The notes beneath the pieces were generated by a model. It saw only the letters and a list, made by a program, of their open reading frames with translations, had not been told where the DNA came from and made no database searches. The position numbers were made by a program, and so were the translations under genes. Shown piece after piece: positions 8,762 to 17,485 of a stretch of DNA of 59,431 bases; within the stretch, counting starts at the first letter, position 1, and each line of letters begins with the position of its first letter. Location: contig NZ_JAAMFK010000011.1 of NCBI RefSeq assembly GCF_018437275.1, forward strand, positions 1 to 59,431, read 5' to 3'. The DNA comes from Fructobacillus broussonetiae. Lineage in GTDB: Bacteria > Bacillota > Bacilli > Lactobacillales > Lactobacillaceae.

Positions 8762-9811
8762 ATGAAACGTGCACGTATTATTTACAACCCAAGTTCTGGT
8801 CGCGAAATGGTTAAGCGCGATATGCTTTCCATTCTTAACGTCTACGAAGAAGCCGGTTACGAAACCTCTACCTTCGCCACGACCCCCGAACCTCTCTCCG
8901 CCCAACACGAAGCGGAACGTGCTGCCAAAGCCGGTTTTGATTTGATTGTTGCCGCCGGTGGTGATGGAACCATCAACGAAGTCGTCAACGGTATCGCACC
9001 CCTTGAAAAGCGCCCCATGATGGCCATCATCCCCGCCGGTACCACCAACGATTACGCACGCGCCCTGAAGGTCTCTCGCGATGATCCTCTTGAGGCCGCC
9101 AAGGTCATCTTGAAGAAGCAAACCATCAAGATGGACATCGGTAAGATTCAAGCCACAAACGACGAAGGGGCCGCGCCTCACTACTACATGAACATCGCCG
9201 CCCTCGGTACCTTATCCGAGCTGACCTACGCCGTTCCTTCTGCCATGAAGTCCTTGTACGGCTACCTCGCTTACTTGGTTAAGGGGGCCGAACTGCTCAC
9301 GCGCTTGAAGCCCGTGAAGGCCAAGGTCACCTTCGATGACGGCGAATACGACGGGGACATCTCCATGATCTTCCTCGCCTTAACCAACTCCGTTGCCGGT
9401 TTTGAAAGCCTCGTCCCAGACGCCAAGTTGGACGACGGGAAGTTCACCTTGCTGATTGTTAAGAAGGCCAACATGTGGCAAATCGCCCAGTTGGTCTCCC
9501 AAGTCCTGCAGGGTGGAAACCACATCAAAAACCCCAAGCTCATCTACAAGAAGACCTCCCGCGTTGAGATCGAGCCTTTGGATGACGACCCAATCAAGGT
9601 TAACTTGGATGGGGAATATGGTGGGGATGCCCCAATGGTCTTCGACAACTTGAAGCAACACATCGAATTTGTTGCCAACCTCGAAGACATGAGCAACGAC
9701 GCCGTCACCGAAAAGATTCAAGAACGCTTCGTTGAACAAGTTGAACACTTGGAGAAGACCGGAGCAGAGGAGATGGAGATGCCTTCTGATCCAGAAGACG
9801 TTTCCAAGTAA
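8762..9811 (+). CDS. dagK: Diacylglycerol kinase (DagK/YerQ type lipid kinase)
   Basis: A 349-residue soluble lipid kinase of the DAGK catalytic family. It phosphorylates diacylglycerol left from lipoteichoic acid synthesis and returns it to phosphatidic acid. KRARIIYNPSSGRE at the N-terminus and AAGGDGTINEVVNG (nucleotide-binding GGDG motif) are clear, followed by IPAGTTNDYARAL. I chose ATG 8762 because homologues begin at MKRARIIYNP; the frame is open 36 codons further but that stretch looks like leader. There is no SD near the ATG; the nearest GGAGG is beyond a hairpin. It sits between gatCAB and the rRNA methyltransferase gene, an arrangement also known from other Firmicutes. Confidence 0.93.
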   Translation: MKRARIIYNPSSGREMVKRDMLSILNVYEEAGYETSTFATTPEPLSAQHEAERAAKAGFDLIVAAGGDGTINEVVNGIAPLEKRPMMAIIPAGTTNDYARALKVSRDDPLEAAKVILKKQTIKMDIGKIQATNDEGAAPHYYMNIAALGTLSELTYAVPSAMKSLYGYLAYLVKGAELLTRLKPVKAKVTFDDGEYDGDISMIFLALTNSVAGFESLVPDAKLDDGKFTLLIVKKANMWQIAQLVSQVLQGGNHIKNPKLIYKKTSRVEIEPLDDDPIKVNLDGEYGGDAPMVFDNLKQHIEFVANLEDMSNDAVTEKIQERFVEQVEHLEKTGAEEMEMPSDPEDVSK

Positions 9812-9830
9812 GCATGGCACAAGCCTCGCA

Positions 9831-9915
9831 GGCCAGCGTTAGCTGCCGCCTTCGAGGCGCTAAGGCGCCCGCTGACCGATAGGGCAGTGAGCGCCGTTTT
9901 CCCAAGAAAACAAGA
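9831..9915 (+). repeat. GC-rich nested inverted repeats between dagK and the methyltransferase gene
   Basis: The gap pairs GGCCAGCG with CGCTGACC as outer arms, TTAGC with GCTAA and CCT with AGG inside. A second pairing of GGCGC with GCGCC is followed by GTTTT. The two foldings overlap and would be mutually exclusive. It may act as a terminator or as an RNA-stabilising element. Confidence 0.45.
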
Positions 9916-9936
9916 CACAGAAAAAGGATTTCTCGC

Positions 9937-11328
9937 ATGGCCAAAGCCAATCGCACAATCAAAAAGAAGGCGCCCGTCGTCAAAAACGACCTCGTCACCG
10001 CCGACATCATCGACCTCACCTACCAAGGCATGGGTGTCGCCAAACTCGACGGCTTTCCCGTCTTTGTCGCCAACGGCCTCCCCGGCGAACGCGTCGACAT
10101 GATTATCACCAAAGTCTTGAAGAACTACGGTTTTGCCACCATCAAAAAGCTCATCAAGCCTTCACCCGACCGTGTCGAGCTAGAAGACAAGCTGGCCTTG
10201 ACGACTGGTATTGCTCCAATGGCGAACCTTTCCTACACGGCCCAACTCGCCTGGAAGCAACGCCAAGTCCGCGAACTCTTCAAGAAAGCGCAGATTCAAG
10301 CTTCGGTTGCGCCTACGATTGGCATGGAAGACCCCACGCACTACCGCAACAAGGCCCAAATTCCCGCCCAAATGGTCAACGGCCGTTTAGAAACTGGCTT
10401 CTACCGCCGTGGCTCCCACAAGCTCATCCCAACGGATTCCTTCTACATCCAAGACGAAAACGTCGACGAAGCCATCCGCGTGACGCGTGATGTATTGCAG
10501 GAAGAGGGGATCACCGCCTACGACGAAGAAACCCGCAAGGGAACCATCCGTCACGTCATGGCTCGCTACGGAAAAGCGACCGGCGAACTCATGGTCGTCT
10601 TGGTCACAAACGGCGACAAGCTTCCGAAAAAGGAAGCCTTGGTCGAAAAGATTAAGGACCGTTTGCCAAAGCTCGTTTCCCTTGTCCAAAATGTCAACAA
10701 GGCCCACTCGAACGTCATTATGGGGTCCGAAAACCACCTCTTGTGGGGACAAGAAGAAATTAAGGACATCTTGTTAGGCAAGTCTTACATCATCGGCCCT
10801 AATTCCTTCTACCAGGTCAACCCGGTCACGACCGCTAAGTTGTACGCACTGGCTAAGGACATGGCGGACTTGAAGAAGACCGACACCGTCATCGATGCCT
10901 ACTGTGGTATCGGTACGATTGCCTTGACTGTCGCAGACGACGTGAAGAAGGTGATTGGTGTCGAAGTGGTCGAACCAGCCATCGAAGACGCCAAGCAAAA
11001 CGCCCGTGAAAACGGCATCTGGAACGCCGACTTCATCGCCGCTGACGCCCCTGAGCAAATGCGTGAGTGGGCGAGTCAAGGCAAGACGGCCGACGTCATC
11101 TTCGTTGATCCACCCCGCAAGGGTCTAACCCAAGACTTCATCGAAGCCGTCGGTACCATGAAGCCAGAGCGCCTGGTCTATGTCTCATGTAATCCAGCCA
11201 CTCTGGCCCGTGACGTTTCCGATTTGCTCGAACACGGCTATGAAATTGACGGACGTATCCAGCCCGTCGACCAGTTCCCACAGACGATGCACGTCGAAGC
11301 CGTGGTGAAGTTGGTCTTAAAGAAGTAA
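9937..11328 (+). CDS. rlmCD: 23S rRNA (uracil-C5)-methyltransferase, RlmCD/RumA family
   Basis: A 463-residue SAM-dependent methyltransferase of the RumA/TrmA family that methylates uridines of 23S rRNA. A TRAM RNA-binding domain covers residues 15-75 (DIIDLTYQGMGVAKLDGFPV). The Rossmann part contains VIDAYCGIGTIAL and FVDPPRKGL, and the catalytic cysteine is in LVYVSCNPATLARD. The N-terminal cysteine cluster of Fe-S-containing RumA enzymes is not evident. Gram-positive homologues of this kind modify two positions (U747 and U1939); I infer rather than see that specificity. It starts at ATG 9937 with AAAAAGGA upstream. Confidence 0.9.
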   Translation: MAKANRTIKKKAPVVKNDLVTADIIDLTYQGMGVAKLDGFPVFVANGLPGERVDMIITKVLKNYGFATIKKLIKPSPDRVELEDKLALTTGIAPMANLSYTAQLAWKQRQVRELFKKAQIQASVAPTIGMEDPTHYRNKAQIPAQMVNGRLETGFYRRGSHKLIPTDSFYIQDENVDEAIRVTRDVLQEEGITAYDEETRKGTIRHVMARYGKATGELMVVLVTNGDKLPKKEALVEKIKDRLPKLVSLVQNVNKAHSNVIMGSENHLLWGQEEIKDILLGKSYIIGPNSFYQVNPVTTAKLYALAKDMADLKKTDTVIDAYCGIGTIALTVADDVKKVIGVEVVEPAIEDAKQNARENGIWNADFIAADAPEQMREWASQGKTADVIFVDPPRKGLTQDFIEAVGTMKPERLVYVSCNPATLARDVSDLLEHGYEIDGRIQPVDQFPQTMHVEAVVKLVLKK

Positions 11329-11361
11329 TTCATCATTTTCAAGAAAGTCGCCGATTTCTCG

Positions 11362-11426
11362 GGCGCAGGGGTTGTGATGCCCCTGCGCCATGGCGTTATC
11401 GGATGGGCCGCCCAGTCGGGCGGGCC
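11362..11426 (+). repeat. Two GC-rich hairpins upstream of mutS
   Basis: The first is a perfect 10-bp stem, GGCGCAGGGG (11362-11371) with CCCCTGCGCC (11380-11389), loop TTGTGATG. The second (11406-11426) pairs GGCCGCCC with GGGCGGGCC with one bulge. Neither is followed by a convincing T run, although CTTTTG follows the second after GGGCC-GA. Confidence 0.7.
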
Positions 11427-11473
11427 GACTTTTGTACATAAAGCAACACATCTCATTCAGGAGGACGATTTCC

Positions 11474-14266
11474 ATGGCCAAACCCGCTGACACCCCCATG
11501 ATGGTCCAATACCACAAAATCAAGGACCTCTACCCCGACGCCTTCTTGTTCTACCGCCTCGGCGATTTTTACGAACTCTTCGAAGACGACGCCATCGTCG
11601 GCGCCAAGATTCTCGAGCTCACTTTAACCTCACGCAACAAGAACTCCGTGAATCCCGTTCCCATGGCCGGCATTCCCTACCACGCCGCCTCCAACTACAT
11701 CGACATCCTAGTCGACGCCGGCCACAAAGTCGCCATCGTCGAACAGATGGAAGACCCCGCCACCGCCAAAGGCATGGTCAAGCGCGACGTCGTTCAACTC
11801 ATCACACCCGGTACCAAACTCGCCAGCCAAAACGGCGACGGCAAGACCAACAACTTCCTCGCCGCCGTCGTCCACGACAATGATGGCATCGCTACCCGCC
11901 ACGTCGGCGAAACCGCTCGTCCTTACGCCCTTGCCTACATCGATCTTTCCACCGGTGAATTGAAGGCCACCCGCCTGGAGTCTCTCGACGAAGCCATCGA
12001 CGAACTCGGCGCTTTGGAAGTTAAAGAAGTCGTCCTCGCCAAAGAAGACGGCTTAAAGGCCGACGATGTCGCCCGCGCCGTCGGTGAAAAGGGCCTCGTT
12101 GTGTCCTTCCAGGGTGCCGTTGAGCCATCATCAACGATTACTTATTTAACGAAGGATTTGAAGGATAGCCTCGGCCAGGCGGTTACTGGACTTTTGCTTC
12201 AGTATTTGTTTGACACGCAAAAGCGTTCTTTGGACCACATCATGCCCGTTCAATCCTACGAACGTCAGGCTTATTTGGTCTTCAACCAAGTCACTCGAGT
12301 CAACCTGGACTTGGTTCAAAACGCCCGTACCAAGCAGAAGGCGGGTTCTTTGTTCGCGCTCTTGGATGAGACCAAGACCGCCATGGGTGGCCGTTTGCTC
12401 AAGCAATGGCTCATCAAGCCCCTGAAGAAGCTCCCCGACATCAAGGCCCGCCAAGAAGTTTTGGCCGCCTTCAACGCGGACTTCTTCACCCGTGGCACCG
12501 TCCAAGACCAATTGAAGTACGTCTACGATTTGGAGCGCCTGGCCGCAAAGGCCGCCCTTGGTACCTTGAACGCCAAGGATATGGTGCAGTTGAAGAAGTC
12601 TCTGCATGCCGTGCCGGCTTTGCAGAACGCGCTGACGGGAACGGCTTCGGTTTCGGAGGACGGTTCTGCCGGTGTCTTGAACGCCCTTGGCGCCAACTTG
12701 GATCCAGTAGGGGACTTGGCCGACCTCGTCGAAGCCGCCCTGGTTGATGATCCACCCGTTTCCGTTCGCGACGGGGACTTGATTAAGCCCGGCTACGACG
12801 AACTCGTGGACTCCTACAAGAAGGCCTTGGCCGAGAACCAGGGGTGGCTTGCTTCCTACCAGGAACAGGAACGCGAGGCCACTGGCATTCCAACGCTTAA
12901 GGTGAAGTACAACAAGAACTTCGGTTACTTCATCGAGGTGACGAAGGCCAACTTGAGCAAGCTGGAAGAAGGGCGCTACACCCGCAAGCAGACGCTGACC
13001 AACGCCGAACGCTTCACCACACCCGAGTTAAAGGAACACGAAGATCTCATCTTCGCCGCCCAAACCAAGCGCTTTGACCGCGAATACGACCTCTTCTTAG
13101 AAATTCGCACCAAGGTCAAAGAAGAAATGCACCGTTTGCAGAACCTGGCCCACGACCTCGCTCGCATCGACGTCTTGGCCGCCTTGGCCGAAGTCGCCGA
13201 AGAAAAGCATTTCGTGAAGCCGGACTTCCACGAGGACGGTTCTCGCAGTGTTGATATTACGCAGGGCCGCCACCCCGTTGTGGAATCACTACTCGGGGCA
13301 GGGGAATACGTCGCAAACGACGTCACTTTCCCACAGGATAAGTACATTCAACTCGTTACCGGACCCAACATGGCCGGTAAATCAACTTACATGCGTCAAA
13401 TCGCCATCATCGTTTTGATGGCCCAGATGGGATCCTTCGTTCCGGCCGATGCCGCCACTCTGCCCATCTTTGACCAAATCTTTACCCGTATTGGTGCCAA
13501 TGATGATCTCGTTGCCGGTCAATCCACCTTCATGGTCGAAATGGCCGAAGCCAACCTGGCCTTGCAGGAAGCCACTTCCCAGTCCCTGATTCTCTTTGAC
13601 GAACTGGGACGTGGAACGGCCACCTATGATGGTATGGCTTTGGCCCAAGCCATCATCGAATTCCTGGCCGACAACTTGCACGCCACGACGGTCTTTGCGA
13701 CCCACTACCACGAATTGACCGCGCTGGCTGATTCATACCCAGCCATTGAAAACGTGCACGTCGGGGCCAAGCTCTCCGACGACGGTAAATTGCACTTCCT
13801 TCACCAGATTCAGCAGGGTGCCGCCGACCGTTCTTACGGTATTCAGGTCGCCGCTCTGGCTGGCCTGCCTAAGCCACTTTTGCAAAACGCCGAAGCCATC
13901 TTGTCCGCCCTGGAAGCACAGGGTGCCGGACAGGTGGAAGTGGATAAGAATAAGGTGGGGGATGCTGATGGGTCTGCTAATGCTGCTGCAAAGAACGCGG
14001 CGGAAAAGGCGGAAGCCACAGTGACGGCTGCAACAGTGGCGACACCTGCGGCTGATCCAATGGCTGCCGACAAGCTGTCCCAAGAATTGCCGCTGTTTGA
14101 AATCGCGGATAAGAAATCAGAGGATGTTTCGGCTGCAAGCAAGACGTCAAAGGCCGAACAGGCCGTTTTGCAAGAGCTTAAAAAAGCCAACTTGAACAAG
14201 CTCACGCCTTTGGACGCGTTGAACCTTCTCTACAAGCTTCAAGACATGGAGGCCCACCATGGCTGA
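11474..14266 (+). CDS. mutS: DNA mismatch repair protein MutS
   Basis: MutS (930 residues) recognises mismatches and small loops and recruits MutL. The mismatch-reading Phe-X-Glu is in GDFYELFE near the N-terminus. The ATPase has GPNMAGKSTYMRQ (Walker A) and LFDELGRGTATYDG (Walker B and signature). The start is ATG 11474 with CAGGAGGA upstream; the frame is open further upstream without support. The protein is about 70 residues longer than usual; the extra length is an Ala/Thr-rich stretch of roughly 60 residues before the C-terminal helices. The stop overlaps the mutL start by 8 nt, so they are coupled. Confidence 0.97.
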   Translation: MAKPADTPMMVQYHKIKDLYPDAFLFYRLGDFYELFEDDAIVGAKILELTLTSRNKNSVNPVPMAGIPYHAASNYIDILVDAGHKVAIVEQMEDPATAKGMVKRDVVQLITPGTKLASQNGDGKTNNFLAAVVHDNDGIATRHVGETARPYALAYIDLSTGELKATRLESLDEAIDELGALEVKEVVLAKEDGLKADDVARAVGEKGLVVSFQGAVEPSSTITYLTKDLKDSLGQAVTGLLLQYLFDTQKRSLDHIMPVQSYERQAYLVFNQVTRVNLDLVQNARTKQKAGSLFALLDETKTAMGGRLLKQWLIKPLKKLPDIKARQEVLAAFNADFFTRGTVQDQLKYVYDLERLAAKAALGTLNAKDMVQLKKSLHAVPALQNALTGTASVSEDGSAGVLNALGANLDPVGDLADLVEAALVDDPPVSVRDGDLIKPGYDELVDSYKKALAENQGWLASYQEQEREATGIPTLKVKYNKNFGYFIEVTKANLSKLEEGRYTRKQTLTNAERFTTPELKEHEDLIFAAQTKRFDREYDLFLEIRTKVKEEMHRLQNLAHDLARIDVLAALAEVAEEKHFVKPDFHEDGSRSVDITQGRHPVVESLLGAGEYVANDVTFPQDKYIQLVTGPNMAGKSTYMRQIAIIVLMAQMGSFVPADAATLPIFDQIFTRIGANDDLVAGQSTFMVEMAEANLALQEATSQSLILFDELGRGTATYDGMALAQAIIEFLADNLHATTVFATHYHELTALADSYPAIENVHVGAKLSDDGKLHFLHQIQQGAADRSYGIQVAALAGLPKPLLQNAEAILSALEAQGAGQVEVDKNKVGDADGSANAAAKNAAEKAEATVTAATVATPAADPMAADKLSQELPLFEIADKKSEDVSAASKTSKAEQAVLQELKKANLNKLTPLDALNLLYKLQDMEAHHG

Positions 14267-16568
14267 AATTCACGAGCTATCCGACCTTCTCGCCAACCAG
14301 ATTGCTGCCGGTGAAGTCATCGAGCGGCCCGCTTCTGTCGTCAAAGAACTCGTCGAAAACGCCATCGACGCCAACGCCGACCAAGTTCAGGTCGTCGTCG
14401 ACAACGCCGGCCTCGACCTCATCAAAGTCATCGACAACGGGGATGGTATCCCAAGCGAACAAGTCCCTTTGGCCTTCGTTCGCCACGCCACCTCTAAAAT
14501 ACAAAACCGCCACGATCTGTTTAACGTCTTGACGTTAGGATTCCGTGGTGAAGCGCTGCCTTCGATTGCTTCTGTGGCCGACGTCACGCTGCAAACGAAG
14601 ACTCGTGAGGCAGACGACGGCTTCACTTATCAAGTCAAAGGTGGACAAGTTGTTCAACAAACGCCCGCAGCCGGTCGTTTAGGAACTATCGTTTCCGTTC
14701 GCAACCTTTTTTTTAATACACCTGCGCGCTTAAAGTATCTTAAAAAGCCACAGACTGAACTTTCCTTGATCGTCGACGTCGTCAACCACTTAGCGTTGGC
14801 TCACCCCGAGAAGGCGCTGACGGTGACCCACAACGGCAAGACCCTTGTGAAGACCACCGGTTCCGGCGATCTCCGCCAGGTTTTGGCCGCCATCTACGAC
14901 CGCAAGACGGCCGAAAAGATGGTTGGTTTTTCCGGAGCCTCCGAACACTTCAAGGTGTCCGGCTACTTAACTTTGCCCGAGCAGACGCGTGCTTCGCGTT
15001 CCTATTTGGCGGTGTTGGTCAACCACCGTTTCGTTAAGAACTTCTCCGTTTCCAACGCCATCATCAAGGGCTACGGCTCCAAGCTGATGGTCGGCCGCTT
15101 CCCAATCGGTGCGGTCTCCATCGAGCTCGACCCACTGTTAGTCGACGTGAACGTTCACCCGCAGAAGGCGGAAATCCGCCTGTCCGAACAGGGTGAGCTG
15201 ACGGACTTGCTGACGGAGGTCGTTCGCGACCGTTTGTCCGCCGAGAACTTGATCCCAGACGCTTTGGAGAACCTTGGCCAGACGGCTGAGGAGCTGAAGC
15301 ATCCGGGGATGGAAAAGTCAGAAGCGGACCAGGCTGATCGCTCGAGTGCTGCTAATGCTGGGACGGGTTCTGGCGCGGCTTCAAGAAGCGCTGCTGGCGT
15401 TGATGCGGGGCGCGATTACACGGGCATTCCACGCCTCGGCCAGGAGATGCCACCCGCCGTTCGTGCGGTGAAGTTGGCGGCTTTGCCTCCAATTGAAATT
15501 GACCAAAACCACATCATTCAAATTTCCGACAAGGTCTTCTTGGACGACCAAGCGGTGCTGGCCTTTGCCAACCGCTACGCCAAGGAAGGCTTCGTGGAAA
15601 TCTTTGAAGAGGCGAAAGGGTCAAAGTCCTCCAATACTAACGACGGTGCGGTGGGCCAGATTGCCCAGCCTGTACCAGAGTATGAAGTGAAAGAGGACGA
15701 CGGCTCCGTGGACGTGGTGCCGGAAGGTGCTGCAGGCTCTGCTGCTGGTGCTGACACTTGGAAGGCTGCGTCGACCCAGACTCGAACTGGAACTGACACT
15801 AACGTGGCGGGGGGCAACCCTGCTGTTGGTGGGGCGGAAGAAAAAGGTGACCCGCACGGGTTTGACTTTAGCCAGAGCCCAAAGCCTGAAAAGAAGCAAA
15901 AGCCGGTCAACCTGGATTTGGACGTCGATAATCAAGAGGCGCAGGGCTTCCCGAACCTCGATTACATCGGACAGATGCACGGGACCTTCCTGTTTGCGCA
16001 GGACAAGGACAAGCTGTATCTGATCGACCAGCACGCGGCCCAGGAGCGTTTGAACTACGAGTTCTACCGCAAGCAGGTCGGCGAGGTTTCGGACAACCAG
16101 CAGGTGCTCTTGCAACCGCTGACCTTGACCTATTCGACGGCCGACGTGTTGAAGATTTTGGACAAGAAGGACACTTTGGAGGCCGTTGGGCTCTCCGTTG
16201 AGGAATTCGGTCCAAACACGCTCGCTTTGTACGAGCACCCAACGTGGATCAAGCCCGACCAAGTCGAATCGACCGTGAAGGAAATGATCGACTGGGTGCT
16301 TGCCTCCGGGGATTTGACCGTCGCCGCCTTTCGTGAGAAGGCCGCCATCATGATGTCCTGTAAGCGGGCCATCAAGGCCAACTGGCACATCTCAGCCGAC
16401 GAGGCGCGAACGCTCTTGTCCGATTTGGCCAAGGCCGAGAACCCCTACAACTGTCCGCACGGCCGTCCCGTTTTGACGGCCTTCACGCTGACCGAAATGG
16501 AGCGGATGTTCAAGCGAATCCAGGACTCCCACGAGTCATGGCAGAACTACGATAACCACCCGTTCTAG
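14259..16568 (+). CDS. mutL: DNA mismatch repair protein MutL (nicking type)
   Basis: MutL (769 residues) is an ATPase with an endonuclease activity that nicks the strand to be repaired after MutS binds. The GHKL ATPase motifs are NQIAAGEVIERPASVVKELV, DNGDGI and GFRGEALPSI. The endonuclease metal site DQHAAQERLNYE is intact, as are CKRAIKAN and CPHGRP, so this is the nicking type found in bacteria without MutH. The linker between the ATPase and the C-terminal dimerisation domain (about residues 345-560) is long, with two low-complexity Ala/Gly/Thr-rich parts around a more conserved patch. Confidence 0.96.
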   Translation: MAEIHELSDLLANQIAAGEVIERPASVVKELVENAIDANADQVQVVVDNAGLDLIKVIDNGDGIPSEQVPLAFVRHATSKIQNRHDLFNVLTLGFRGEALPSIASVADVTLQTKTREADDGFTYQVKGGQVVQQTPAAGRLGTIVSVRNLFFNTPARLKYLKKPQTELSLIVDVVNHLALAHPEKALTVTHNGKTLVKTTGSGDLRQVLAAIYDRKTAEKMVGFSGASEHFKVSGYLTLPEQTRASRSYLAVLVNHRFVKNFSVSNAIIKGYGSKLMVGRFPIGAVSIELDPLLVDVNVHPQKAEIRLSEQGELTDLLTEVVRDRLSAENLIPDALENLGQTAEELKHPGMEKSEADQADRSSAANAGTGSGAASRSAAGVDAGRDYTGIPRLGQEMPPAVRAVKLAALPPIEIDQNHIIQISDKVFLDDQAVLAFANRYAKEGFVEIFEEAKGSKSSNTNDGAVGQIAQPVPEYEVKEDDGSVDVVPEGAAGSAAGADTWKAASTQTRTGTDTNVAGGNPAVGGAEEKGDPHGFDFSQSPKPEKKQKPVNLDLDVDNQEAQGFPNLDYIGQMHGTFLFAQDKDKLYLIDQHAAQERLNYEFYRKQVGEVSDNQQVLLQPLTLTYSTADVLKILDKKDTLEAVGLSVEEFGPNTLALYEHPTWIKPDQVESTVKEMIDWVLASGDLTVAAFREKAAIMMSCKRAIKANWHISADEARTLLSDLAKAENPYNCPHGRPVLTAFTLTEMERMFKRIQDSHESWQNYDNHPF

Positions 16569-16600
16569 GGGATGGCGGGCATTTGTGCGCTTGCTTTGAA

Positions 16601-16622
16601 CGCTCGTGAGGTCTCGTGAGCG
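16601..16622 (+). repeat. Inverted repeat between mutL and the DUF1456 gene
   Basis: CGCTC and GAGCG arms enclose GAG/CTC pairing with symmetrical GT bulges. There is no T run after it, so it is unlikely to be an intrinsic terminator. Confidence 0.5.
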
Positions 16623-16657
16623 CCCAGATTTATCAGACACTAAGAAGGTATTTGTAT

Positions 16658-17149
16658 ATGATGAACAACAACGACGTCATTATTCGATTGCGCTATGCAT
16701 TGAGTTTGACGAACCAACAGATCGAAGCCATCTTTCAACTCGGTGGCGTGACGGTCACAGACAGCGACATGGACCGCATTTTGACCCGTCAGGACAAGGA
16801 AGAGAAATTCGATGCCTCATTGTCGAGCCACGAGCTCGAGGCCTTCTTGAACGGCTTGGTTATCGACAAGCGTGGCCACCGCAAGGACAAGGACGGCAAC
16901 ATCGTTCCACCAACTTTTGATATCAAAAATCCCAAGTTGGTCAACAACGTGACAATCAAGAAGATCAAGATTGCCATGTCCTACACGTCCGACGACATCC
17001 AAGAGTTGATGAAGTTGGCAGGGGATTCCATCTCAAACGGTGAGCTCTCCGCCATCCTCCGTCGACCCGACCACCGCAACTACCGCGAGGCCGGTGACCG
17101 CTACGTCCGCAAGATGTTGGCGGGGATGGGTAAGAAGTACCGCGGTTAA
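16658..17149 (+). CDS. DUF1456 (YehS) family protein
   Basis: A 163-residue cytosolic protein made of two similar halves, each a helical DUF1456 unit. The first begins IIRLRYALSLTNQQIEAIFQ, the second begins IKKIKIAMSYTSDDIQELMK and ends in ILRRPDHRNY, a family hallmark. No biochemical function is established for the family. ATG 16658 is preferred, with AAGG about 10 nt upstream; a second ATG follows directly. It lies downstream of mutL and may be cotranscribed, but a hairpin separates them. Confidence 0.85.
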   Translation: MMNNNDVIIRLRYALSLTNQQIEAIFQLGGVTVTDSDMDRILTRQDKEEKFDASLSSHELEAFLNGLVIDKRGHRKDKDGNIVPPTFDIKNPKLVNNVTIKKIKIAMSYTSDDIQELMKLAGDSISNGELSAILRRPDHRNYREAGDRYVRKMLAGMGKKYRG

Positions 17150-17399
17150 GAGGCGGCGGGTGAGGAGCTGCTCCATGTAAAAGTGGACAAAACTTTGTTA
17201 CTTGTATAAGTTGACGAGGAGCTGGCTCCTAGCAAAGTCAGGGGGCGGATCCGACCCGTTTTGCTTGCCGTTTTGACTTCAGAGATAAAAGGCGTCCTGG
17301 ATTTGAAGGGGCGGACCGGTACGGTTCTCGCCTTCAAAGCGGCGCCCATTACTCATAAAAACCGGGCGAATGCCCGTGCAATCAAGCTATTTTTTCTTT
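17150..17399. other. Hairpin-rich gap without a convincing gene (possible small RNA)
   Basis: No plausible coding region is seen in the 336 nt between the DUF1456 gene and murB. The stretch contains AGGAGC/GCTCCT (near 17216-17230), a long hairpin with outer arms TTTGAAGG and CCTTCAAA (about 17302-17338) around ACCG/CGGT, and CGGGC/GCCCG (near 17363-17376), and ends in a strong terminator at 17400-17426. A weak promoter-like pair (TGGACA, then TATAAG after 15 nt) lies at 17183-17209. A structured transcript of roughly 200 nt could be made, but I cannot match it to a known RNA. Confidence 0.35.
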
Positions 17400-17426
17400 A
17401 AGACGGCCTAAATGGCCGTCTTTTTT
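17400..17426 (+). terminator. Intrinsic terminator before murB
   Basis: Arms AAGACGGCC and GGCCGTCTT, loop TAAAT, followed by T6. It closes whatever is transcribed through 17150-17399. Confidence 0.9.
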
Positions 17427-17485
17427 CATATATAAAGTAGAAAATTTGTTATGATAGAAGAGATAGAACACTTCTGGAGACTCTC

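Noticed and set aside
15621-16388. 255-codon minus-strand ORF opposite mutL
   Set aside because: It lies fully within mutL, has no supporting ribosome binding site or recognisable domain, and results from the GC-rich codon use of the plus strand.
16616-16657. 14-codon N-terminal extension of the DUF1456 protein
   Set aside because: It starts at a GTG without SD inside a hairpin, and the family begins at the MMNNND region.
17183-17209. Strong promoter before the hairpin-rich gap
   Set aside because: TGGACA and TATAAG are only 15 nt apart and each deviates from consensus; kept only as a weak hint.
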